Of a stretch of 9,493 nucleotides of DNA, positions 1-5,532 are shown one piece after another. Origin of the DNA: DASZXJ01 sp035545895 (GTDB lineage: Bacteria; Planctomycetota; Phycisphaerae; Tepidisphaerales; Tepidisphaeraceae). How positions within the stretch are numbered: the first letter of the stretch is position 1; every line of letters starts with the position of its first letter. The DNA lies in NCBI GenBank assembly GCA_035545895.1, contig DASZXJ010000207.1, forward strand, positions 1-9,493, given 5' to 3'. Under the pieces are notes generated by a model. That model had not been told where the DNA came from, searched no databases, and was given only the letters and a program-made list of their open reading frames with translations. The position numbers and the translations under genes are program-made.

Positions 1-450
1 CGTTGCACGCTGCATGCTGTCTGCTAATGACAACCGCAGAATTCGTAAATTACGCAGATGGGCTGGGCTGGTATTTTCATCCTTTAGCCTTCCGCCTTCA
101 TACTTTCCAGTAAATGGGTCTATGCCTTGTGTCTACTTCAATCTGCTCGGTCAAAACTGCAGGCTGAAATGGATAATGGGGTGGGGATTGCAGTATCGAA
201 GATTTGTCACGCCTGCACTGACGACATATGCGGCCGGGCTTGAAAGTGAGCCCTTTGTTTAACTCGTTCGTACTCAACTGGCTGGCGACTGGCTGCGCAC
301 GCATTGAGGACAATGGAGCAGATGTTATTCCGTGGGCGCTGGCAACATCTGTCATTTCGTAAGAATATATTTGTCGCCAAAGGGCCACATCTGTTATTTT
401 TGACTTTGATGCAATCGGTTGAAGGATCGCAATTCATGTAAAGAGGTCAT
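1..450. other. Left-end region without a convincing gene
   Basis: Several short ORFs cross this stretch in different frames, but none has a good ribosome binding site, recognisable domain or protein-like composition, so I call none of them. The last 130 bases before the gene at 451 hold repeated words (annotated separately) and AT-rich tracts such as AAGAATATATTTG at 361-373, which fits an upstream regulatory region. There is no tRNA, rRNA or insertion-sequence end that I can see. A remnant of a decayed gene cannot be excluded. Confidence 0.5.
319..399 (+). promoter_or_regulatory. Repeated operator-like words upstream of the 451-813 gene
   Basis: CAGATGTT at 319-326 and AACATCTG at 344-351 form a perfect 8-base inverted repeat with a 17-base spacer. 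The right half belongs to ACATCTGTCATTT (345-357), which recurs as ACATCTGTTATTT at 387-399: 12 of 13 bases match, and the copies start 42 bases apart, about four helical turns. A TTGACT hexamer lies at 400-405, but I see no good -10 element 17 bases after it. The arrangement resembles a binding site for a dimeric regulator, but that role is inferred. No regulator gene is adjacent. Confidence 0.35.
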
Positions 451-813
451 ATGGCTGCCAATAAAAACCTGAGTGCCAGAGCCTTGAGAGCTGCTCATAG
501 AACGGCAGTTGCGAATTTTGCAGTCGCGGCTGTGCCGCCCGTTGATCCGCCTGAGGTGGTTTACGAGCTGGTGCTTGCCGCAATCTACTACCCATGGAGC
601 GTTCCCGGCACTCAACCGCCTGTGCTGCCCCCGGGACAGACATTGGAAATCACCGGCTATTCATCTACCTACAGCCTGAAAAGCCTGGCCATTCGGTTGA
701 ACGGCGCATTCGCCCGATGGAGGATTGATGTCAGCGTCACAGCGGGAGATCTCACATTAAAGACCACCATACGTGGCGTGTTTGCCATGATCTGGAAAAA
801 GCTGAACGCTTAA
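451..813 (+). CDS. Hypothetical protein, 120 aa, first gene of a two-gene unit
   Basis: I do not recognise this protein. The ATG at 451 is preceded by AAAGAGG (440-446) with a four-base spacer, a good Shine-Dalgarno that fixes the start. The N-terminus (residues 1-30) is Ala-rich with several Arg and lacks a clear signal peptide. Residues 29-63 are Pro-rich, with PPVDPPEVVYEL and then a VPGTQPPVLPPGQ run. Residues 64-112 alternate polar and hydrophobic positions (LEITGYSSTYSLKSLAIRL; WRIDVSVTAGDLTLKTT) and look like a small beta-rich domain. It ends 20 bases before the start of the 834-2243 gene, so the two are probably cotranscribed. The product may be cytoplasmic or a partner of that exported protein; nothing in the sequence settles this. 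That it is a real gene is fairly likely; its function is unknown. Confidence 0.68.
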   Translation: MAANKNLSARALRAAHRTAVANFAVAAVPPVDPPEVVYELVLAAIYYPWSVPGTQPPVLPPGQTLEITGYSSTYSLKSLAIRLNGAFARWRIDVSVTAGDLTLKTTIRGVFAMIWKKLNA

Positions 814-833
814 TCGATCGATCCGGGGATTTC

Positions 834-2243
834 ATGAAAATCATATCTTTGACATTATTGTTTCTTTCGGCGCTCGCCTCCTGCGCAATGGCTGCTGATT
901 CGGAAAAAACGCGAGGAGCGCCATTCGACGTCCAGGATCCAAAGGGAGTTCTCACCAAAGACGAGTGGGAATGTGCGATCAAGCACGCCGTATCCGAAGC
1001 TTATCGAACTTTCGACACAAAGTGCGATGGAAACTTCACTTTTCCCCACCCGACCATTCCAGGTGAGACGCCTGAAAAACGAGATGCCAGAATCAAGGCG
1101 GAAATAGACGCAGCCAAGCTCATCGCCAATCTGGAAGTTGAGATGGCCAAAACGCACCCCGAAACCGACGCGGGGGGAATATGGGTTTCACAGCATTATT
1201 CCTTCGAACATGCGGCGAAAGAGCCTCCGCATCAAGTTTCTCTCAAGGATGCCGATCGCTTTCTCTCTGATACGTCTCTGCAGCCCGGAAAATCGCCTGG
1301 CTCTGGAGAAGAGACTCCCGAAGATCAAATAAACAAGGCTGATCACGTGGATTACATCGCCAAAATGTTCCAGCACCTGCGGCTACGAGCTGATGAAAGT
1401 CAGTTGGCTGATGGTCTTGAGTTTAAGGCCGTTAAAGGTGCGGCAGTCTCGTTCTCGAGTGATCTCGAAAAGGATGCCAACGTTGTGCAGATAAAGGGGC
1501 TTCTGGCCTACCAACTCGCGCCTGATCTTGATGCAAAGAAGAATGACAAAGCTGCCATTAGTCCCTATGAAAAAAAATGGTCCCGTCATCTCGATCAGGA
1601 ACTCTCGGCTTTCGCGGCAATCTATTCCGACCGAACGACCAACAGCTCGGACAAAAAGAAGGAAACGGACACGCTGGCCTTTGAATTGATATTTGCCAAC
1701 GTCGTCCCGCTAAATACCGTCACTGGAGACATGATCTATTGGCGTGGGACCGCATTCTATGGATCCGATTGGAATCTGGATGCCACCGTTCCAGGTTTCA
1801 ATCTTGCCGCCGGCGCGATTCTTCCAACCCTGCATCAGGGGATCGGAGAATTCAAGGATATCCCACTGACTGGCGGCAACTTCCAATATGTTCTGCAACC
1901 CGAATTACTCGCTCAATACAAGCATGTTTTTGCCGATGGTGGAAACACCGCGTTGGCAGATTCCGACGATTATGCCCGCGCGGGCGTGAGCCTCGGCGTG
2001 ACCATTCGAGCGGACGCGACTGCGCCTGACTGGCTGAGCCGCCTGGGTCTCTCGCTCTCCTATGAGCATACGTTTGACTTCGCCAACGATTGGGACGCGA
2101 ACGACCTGTTCGACAGCAAACTCAGTTATGATCTCGACAAGGATGGCCATGCAAAGGCCACGCTATCCTATATTGTTGGGACGACACCGCTGCTCGAACA
2201 GGACAAGAAGCTTCTCTCCTTCTCGCTCGAATTCAAACTTTAA
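834..2243 (+). CDS. Exported protein with beta-barrel-like C-terminal half, 469 aa
   Basis: The ATG at 834 follows GGGGA at 825-829. Residues 1-20 form a signal peptide: MKII, a hydrophobic core to about residue 16, then AMA at 18-20 suiting signal peptidase I. LASC at 14-17 also satisfies a lipobox, so lipoprotein processing at Cys17 is a real alternative. Residues 22-190 are charged and mostly helical, with Cys47 and Cys64 possibly pairing. From about 196 the chain is rich in amphipathic strands: 196-208, 215-227, 278-290, 298-313, 347-364, 381-394, 402-414, 427-435, 438-449 and 459-469. It ends in LLSFSLEFKL, alternating hydrophobic residues up to the terminus as in outer-membrane barrels. 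I infer an outer-membrane protein with a periplasmic N-terminal domain. No specific family is recognised. It is probably cotranscribed with the 451-813 gene. Its stop overlaps the stop of the facing ORF at 2240-2542, so no terminator fits between them. Confidence 0.85.
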   Translation: MKIISLTLLFLSALASCAMAADSEKTRGAPFDVQDPKGVLTKDEWECAIKHAVSEAYRTFDTKCDGNFTFPHPTIPGETPEKRDARIKAEIDAAKLIANLEVEMAKTHPETDAGGIWVSQHYSFEHAAKEPPHQVSLKDADRFLSDTSLQPGKSPGSGEETPEDQINKADHVDYIAKMFQHLRLRADESQLADGLEFKAVKGAAVSFSSDLEKDANVVQIKGLLAYQLAPDLDAKKNDKAAISPYEKKWSRHLDQELSAFAAIYSDRTTNSSDKKKETDTLAFELIFANVVPLNTVTGDMIYWRGTAFYGSDWNLDATVPGFNLAAGAILPTLHQGIGEFKDIPLTGGNFQYVLQPELLAQYKHVFADGGNTALADSDDYARAGVSLGVTIRADATAPDWLSRLGLSLSYEHTFDFANDWDANDLFDSKLSYDLDKDGHAKATLSYIVGTTPLLEQDKKLLSFSLEFKL

Positions 2244-2542
2244 TTGGCGTGCAGCACGGCCGGGTTCTGATCAATGATCTTCGACCACAGCCGTGATGGA
2301 AAGGCAGGCACGTCGGCACAACCTTTATAATGCAACCGAACTTGTGCGTCATGCTGAGAACGTCTCCCATCATACTGCGCCAGCGCTTCAGGATGCTGGT
2401 AGGCCTTCTCAGACTGCTGGGAAAGCGCCAGCTTTTGCTGGAGTGACTCATCAGCAGTCAAAAACACTTTCGCATCTTCGCTTTTCCTGGACCTGGCTTT
2501 GAGGGCCTGCTTAAAGCTGCGGATGTCCTGCTGAGCGGGCAT
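2240..2542 (-). CDS. Doubtful small hypothetical protein, about 100 aa
   Basis: The frame reads MPAQQDIRSFKQALKARSRK and continues with a Gln/Lys/Glu-rich helical stretch (about residues 25-60), then ends FPSRLWSKIIDQNPAVLHAN. Codon choice and amino-acid mix look protein-like, but there is no recognised domain, no signal peptide and no Shine-Dalgarno before the ATG at 2542. The frame stays open upstream to a GTG-type start at 2650, and a GTG about 10 codons before the chosen ATG is another option; these extra residues look less protein-like. The stop (2242-2240) overlaps that of the convergent gene. The ORF occupies the place where ftsI would be expected after ftsL, but it has no resemblance to a transpeptidase. 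It may be a lineage-specific small gene, a gene fragment left by a rearrangement, or spurious. Confidence 0.42.
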   Translation of the reverse strand: MPAQQDIRSFKQALKARSRKSEDAKVFLTADESLQQKLALSQQSEKAYQHPEALAQYDGRRSQHDAQVRLHYKGCADVPAFPSRLWSKIIDQNPAVLHAN

Positions 2543-2715
2543 GACGCAACTTAAATCATCTTTGTCGATCACGCTACAGGTGAAGTGAAGATGCTCTAAT
2601 GTTCGCCAATGTCCGCGCATGGACCAAAATGTCGAAAGCGAACCCACCAACGGGATGCTCTTCGTGGTCCTTCAAGCCATTGCGGTTTCAGGGTTCGTTT
2701 CGTTCAGGGGCCGAT
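2543..2715. other. Gap after the FtsL-like gene, no clear element
   Basis: This 173-base stretch follows the FtsL-like stop on the minus strand. A weak inverted repeat (CGAACCC at 2640-2646 and GGGTTCG at 2691-2697) has a 44-base loop, too long for a convincing terminator. TTCAGGG occurs twice with a 17-base period near 2687-2710. No promoter, RNA gene or start of a penicillin-binding protein is visible. Confidence 0.4.
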
Positions 2716-3006
2716 CTATTCAGCGTCAGGATCGTTCTGCGGATCCATCCATTGGCCTTTGCCTGCTGGGAGGGGGGATTGTGGGACCATGTGCAGCTTC
2801 TGGTCGCCGACTGTTTTGCTGATGGCGTTGGGAGCGGTGTAGACCGCGATCTGAAGCTGCTGGTTCCAAAGCTGCGACTGATACTGACGAATCTCGTTGT
2901 GCATCCGATTCGTCTGGTAGTTCAGCTCAAGCTTCTGCTGGCGGAGCTGAAGCATGATGACCGCGATCAGCATCGACGAAACGAGCGTGATGAGCAGCTT
3001 GAGCAT
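2716..3006 (-). CDS. ftsL: FtsL-like small bitopic division protein, 96 aa
   Basis: The protein has the FtsL plan: a very short cytoplasmic tail, one membrane segment (about residues 3-20, LKLLITLVSSMLIAVIMLQL), then a polar helical stretch rich in Gln, Leu and Arg (21-52) suited to a coiled coil. It ends in a short domain containing TAPNAISKTVGDQKLHMVPQ (57-76), which matches the usual FtsL ending in which a helix such as RIEKIAREELGM follows the zipper. FtsL pairs with FtsB and binds FtsQ in the division complex. Position supports the call: same strand as mraZ and rsmH, two genes downstream of rsmH. The last 20 residues are Pro/Gly/Asp-rich and probably disordered. No strong Shine-Dalgarno precedes the ATG at 3006, and a long hairpin lies just upstream. 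FtsL is poorly conserved in sequence, so this rests on topology and context. A DivIC/FtsB-type protein is the main alternative. Confidence 0.66.
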   Translation of the reverse strand: MLKLLITLVSSMLIAVIMLQLRQQKLELNYQTNRMHNEIRQYQSQLWNQQLQIAVYTAPNAISKTVGDQKLHMVPQSPLPAGKGQWMDPQNDPDAE

Positions 3007-3016
3007 GGTTCGAATT

Positions 3017-3086
3017 GCATTTTTTGATTTTCGATGTGCGATTGGTCAATTTCAATCACACATCGAAAATCGCAAATCAAAAATGC
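3017..3086 (-). repeat. 70-base hairpin filling the LysM-ftsL intergenic gap
   Basis: The inner stem pairs TTTTCGATGTGCGATTG (3028-3044) with CAATCACACATCGAAAA (3053-3069): 17 positions, an 8-base loop, and one C-A mismatch on the plus strand that becomes a G-U pair in the minus-strand transcript. The outer stem pairs GCATTTTTTGA (3017-3027) with TCAAAAATGC (3077-3086), with one extra T on the left. The 7-base segment TCGCAAA at 3070-3076 bulges on one side. The structure starts one base after the LysM stop codon and ends 10 bases before the FtsL-like start. It lacks a U-tract after the stem (the minus-strand 3' side ends in an A-run and GC), so it is not a standard intrinsic terminator. It could be an RNA-processing or stability element, or a palindromic repeat copied around the genome. 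Confidence 0.8.
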
Positions 3087-3087
3087 C

Positions 3088-4080
3088 TCAGTTCACCTGG
3101 GCAATGGGTTTGCCGGGCAGACGAATTTTGGAGTTGACGACGACGTTGTTGGGGTCTTTCAGGATGTCGCGATTCAATTCCATGATGGCGGGGATGGCGG
3201 TTCCATCCTGGCCGAGTTGTTCGCGGGCGATCCTGGTCAGCGTGTCGCCGGGCTTGATCGTGTACCAATACTCATTCGCCGAAGCGACCGGGGCAGTCGG
3301 GCTTTGAGCGGCAGGGACGGACGGAGTTGGTGCTGCGCTTGTCGCGGCAGCGGCGGGGATTTTATAGACCTTGCCGGCGATGATCATGTTGGGGTCGGCC
3401 GCCAGCGAAGGATTGGCGGCGATGATCGCGTTGATATTCGCCTTGCTCGCCGAGCCCATCGCCTTGCTGGCGATGCGCGACACGCTGTCGCCGGGCTGGG
3501 CGGTGTAATCGGTCATGCCGTCACGGTTTGGCGCCATTCGCGCTGTCGCCTGCTGGGCGGGGTTGCCGTTGGGCGTCATGGAGACCAGTGGTTCGCCATT
3601 CTGTCGCGCGATTCGGGCCAGTTCATTGTTGTTGGGAAGGTCAGCGCCGGCGACTTCGGTCGGCTGATGCGCTTGAACCGGTGCGGCGGAGGCTTCGGCG
3701 ACTTCCGATTGAGTCGGGGCTGTTTGCTGCGGCTGTTGCTGCTGTTGCGGCGGAGCCTGGGGCGCGGTTCGCGGTTGCGCCTGCTGCTGGGGAGCAGCCG
3801 GTCCACCGACGCGAACGATCGCGGTGGCGGGGCTTTGGTTGTCCAGGTCGCCGGCCGTCAGGATCGGGCGCTGCGGCTGCACCTGCGGAGCGGTGACCGG
3901 CGTCACGGGCATCTGCGTGCCGCCTGGTGTCGCGATGGTCTGACGAACGTTGTTACCCGTTGGCGCGAGGGCAGCGGGAGGCGGCTCGGTCGAACTGGTC
4001 AAATGATCGGAAAGGAGAATGCCAATCAAGATGATGAATGCCAACCCGACAAGCAGGCCGATTTTCGTATCTCGCGTCAT
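3088..4080 (-). CDS. Membrane-anchored protein with two LysM domains, 330 aa
   Basis: After TRDTK there is a single hydrophobic segment (residues 7-24, GLLVGLAFIILIGILL) without a cleavage motif, giving an N-in anchor with the rest outside the cytoplasmic membrane. Residues 30-190 are a Pro/Gln/Ala-rich flexible linker with a poly-Gln stretch near 110-120. Two LysM modules follow: 191-242 (DYTAQPGDSVSRIASKAMGS ... NPSLAADPNMIIAGKVYKIP) and 271-322 (YWYTIKPGDTLTRIAREQLG ... LNRDILKDPNNVVVNSKIRL). Both have the PGD(S/T) turn and a closing (V/I)xxIP or IRLP strand. LysM domains bind GlcNAc-containing glycans, chiefly peptidoglycan, so the protein probably tethers the membrane to the wall. The start is firm: GAGGT (4085-4089) lies four bases before the ATG. 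Its place between rsmH and the FtsL-like gene suggests a role in septal wall work, but that is inferred from position alone. Confidence 0.93.
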   Translation of the reverse strand: MTRDTKIGLLVGLAFIILIGILLSDHLTSSTEPPPAALAPTGNNVRQTIATPGGTQMPVTPVTAPQVQPQRPILTAGDLDNQSPATAIVRVGGPAAPQQQAQPRTAPQAPPQQQQQPQQTAPTQSEVAEASAAPVQAHQPTEVAGADLPNNNELARIARQNGEPLVSMTPNGNPAQQATARMAPNRDGMTDYTAQPGDSVSRIASKAMGSASKANINAIIAANPSLAADPNMIIAGKVYKIPAAAATSAAPTPSVPAAQSPTAPVASANEYWYTIKPGDTLTRIAREQLGQDGTAIPAIMELNRDILKDPNNVVVNSKIRLPGKPIAQVN

Positions 4081-4091
4081 AGTTACCTCAA

Positions 4092-4176
4092 CTGGCAGCG
4101 GGCGGCTTGCAGCGGGCAGCTAAAGAAACCTGTGGCAGAATCAACTGCCTGCTGCCTACTGTCTGCTGCCTACTGT
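4092..4176. repeat. Two sets of 14-base tandem repeats between rsmH and the LysM gene
   Basis: CTGCTGCCTACTGT occurs twice in perfect tandem at 4149-4162 and 4163-4176, preceded by a partial unit. A second pair with the same period, CTGGCAGCGGGCGG (4092-4105) and CTTGCAGCGGGCAG (4106-4119), matches at 12 of 14 positions. The rsmH stop codon (TAG, 4172-4170 on the minus strand) lies inside the perfect repeat, so the gene end and the repeat are fused. These look like short tandem repeats from slippage or a dispersed intergenic repeat. No function is evident. Confidence 0.75.
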
Positions 4177-5075
4177 CTTTCGACAACACGCAGTTTCGCT
4201 GAGCGTGATCTTGGGTTGGCTGCTATTTCGGAATCGGAGGGAACCAGTGGCTTTGGCGTGGTGATCCGTAAAAGCCCGGTCTGCTCCGCCGACCGAAACG
4301 CCTGCTTAACCATGCGATCTTCCATCGATTGGAAACTGATGACTCCCAACCGTCCACCCCGTGAAAGAAAGCCAGGCCCTTGTTCAAGCAGGGCCTGGAG
4401 ATTTTCCATTTCCCGGTTCACTTTCATGCGAAGAGCCAGAAAGGTCCGGGTGGCGGGGTCGATTTTCTCGCGCGACTTGCCGCGAGACGGAATGGCCCGG
4501 CGAACGAGCTGGGCCAGTCGCTCTGTAGATGTGATCGGCGAACTGCGTCGAGCTTCCACAATGATTCTGGCGATTTGGCGAGAATAACGCTCCTGAGCCA
4601 GTTCATATAGGACGTTGGCCAGATCGTCACAGGGCATGGAATTGACCAGATCAGCTGCGGTTTTGTCGATGCGGGGGTCCAGACGCATGTCCAGCGGCAT
4701 GTCGCTGGAAAAGGAAAGACCGTACGCATTGTCGAACAACTGATTCGTGCTGACGCCAAGGTCTGCAAGGATGCCATTGACGGTCGGCTGGCCGATTTCG
4801 GCGATGACATCGTCCAGTTCGGCAAAATTGGCGTGAAAGAGCCTGACCCGGCAGGAGGCTGCGGAAAGGCGTGTTTGGGCGTATTCGAGGTTGCGTGGGT
4901 CGGCATCTAGACCGACGAGTAATCCGCTCGGGCCAAGGCGTTTGGCGAATTCCAAGGCGTGTCCAGCGCGGCCGATGGTGCAGTCGATGAAGGTTTGTCC
5001 GGGAGACGGCTGGAGCGCTTCAAGCACTTCGGCAAGCAGGACAGGTTGGTGGCCGGTGGGAAGCGGGTCCATCAT
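4170..5075 (-). CDS. rsmH: 16S rRNA (cytosine(1402)-N(4))-methyltransferase RsmH (MraW)
   Basis: RsmH transfers a methyl group from S-adenosylmethionine to N4 of C1402 in the P site of 16S rRNA. All family landmarks are present in order: GHQPVLLAEVLEAL (8-21), the SAM-binding motif FIDCTIGRAGH (29-39), GLDADP (55-60), DLGVSTNQLF (105-114), MRLDPRIDKTAADLVN (130-145), IDPATRTFLALRMKVN (195-210), GGRLGVISFQSMEDR (240-254) and NPRSRSAKLRVVER (287-300). At 301 residues it is full length. The usual SFHSLEDR reads SFQSMEDR here, and GEE before the YxRxIA helix reads AQE. Two ATG codons lie in tandem at the start (5075 and 5072); neither has a Shine-Dalgarno, and a TATAAC box lies 12 bases upstream. 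It follows mraZ as usual, but across an unusually long 457-base gap. The stop lies in a tandem repeat. Confidence 0.97.
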   Translation of the reverse strand: MMDPLPTGHQPVLLAEVLEALQPSPGQTFIDCTIGRAGHALEFAKRLGPSGLLVGLDADPRNLEYAQTRLSAASCRVRLFHANFAELDDVIAEIGQPTVNGILADLGVSTNQLFDNAYGLSFSSDMPLDMRLDPRIDKTAADLVNSMPCDDLANVLYELAQERYSRQIARIIVEARRSSPITSTERLAQLVRRAIPSRGKSREKIDPATRTFLALRMKVNREMENLQALLEQGPGFLSRGGRLGVISFQSMEDRMVKQAFRSAEQTGLLRITTPKPLVPSDSEIAANPRSRSAKLRVVERQ

Positions 5076-5087
5076 GTGGTGGAACCC

Positions 5088-5119
5088 GTTATAACTTATT
5101 CACAATTTGTTTGAAATTG
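5088..5119 (-). promoter_or_regulatory. Candidate rsmH promoter with overlapping dyad
   Basis: On the minus strand TATAAC (5093-5088) matches a -10 box at five of six positions, and TTTCAA (5116-5111) lies 17 bases upstream as a weak -35. A perfect dyad, CAATTT (5103-5108) and AAATTG (5114-5119) with a 5-base spacer, covers the -35, a layout typical of an operator. A start about seven bases after the -10 would leave a leader of only about five bases before the ATG at 5075. That would fit the lack of a Shine-Dalgarno. This is motif reading only. Confidence 0.4.
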
Positions 5120-5532
5120 CGCTAAGTCTGTGCAATAATAGTTCGGAAGATGTTGGGTCTGGCGACGAGAGGAAGATTTCTCGATTTTGTTCGCCCGCTT
5201 TCCTGACAGACCGCTGGCGGTTTTGGTCGATATCCACTAAGCCGATACCGCGGAGTCGGGTCATCCGTGACCCGCGCGACCCCACAGTCGCATGCCCCGT
5301 CCATGGGGCGCACTCCACAGTACCAGTTGCAAAGCCCACAGGACGTCCCCGAAGGCTTGCGCTGCGCGCCGGGCGATCCATCGCCGCGGCAACGACCGGT
5401 TACGCACGATCCAGCTTGTCAAAGTTCTCAGGAGACTCCGCCTTCCCTGGAGGGGGTCTCAAGTGATCCGCCAAATTCGTAGGCGGCCTTCAAGTGCATT
5501 CTCACCCGTCCTGCAGCCATTCCATCCTTCGT
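5120..5532 (-). ncRNA. Candidate structured RNA or leader between mraZ and rsmH
   Basis: No convincing gene lies in this gap, but it is dense in short GC-rich stems. CGGGTCA/TGACCCG (5257-5263 with 5268-5274, loop of four) is a 7-base-pair hairpin. It is followed directly by GCGAC/GTCGC (5276-5280 with 5287-5291) and GCCCC/GGGGC (5294-5298 with 5305-5309). Further along are GGCGA/TCGCC (5372-5376 with 5381-5385), GAGAC/GTCTC (5432-5436 with 5456-5460) and CCGCC/GGCGG (5468-5472 with 5482-5486). I looked for the conserved cores of RNase P RNA, tmRNA and SRP RNA on both strands and found none. Strand is assigned from the flanking genes. It may be a non-coding RNA, a long structured 5' leader for rsmH, or simply GC-rich spacer. 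Confidence 0.3.

Noticed and set aside
14..437. Small ORFs at the left end on both strands
   Set aside because: They overlap each other, lack ribosome binding sites and show no recognisable domain.
2420..2460. A plus-strand translation containing PAFAGVT, a phrase often produced by REP-like repeats
   Set aside because: Only a short CCAGC/GCTGG stem is present, with no second copy or REP-type partner in the window, and the bases are explained by the minus-strand ORF codons.
3017..3086. Intrinsic terminator at the long hairpin
   Set aside because: No U-tract follows the stem on either strand; the 3' arm ends in an A-run and GC.
3034..4587. A 517-codon plus-strand open frame across the LysM gene and the end of rsmH
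   Set aside because: It is antisense to two genes with clear domains, its translation is Arg/Gly/Leu-rich low-complexity, and it has no ribosome binding site. It is a shadow of GC-rich codon use on the other strand.
5076..5532. RNase P RNA, tmRNA or SRP RNA in the gap
   Set aside because: A GGAAAG word and a CGGCTTA word on the minus strand recall RNase P RNA, but they are in the wrong order and the ACAGAA core is absent. No tmRNA ends or SRP GGAA-tetraloop core were found.
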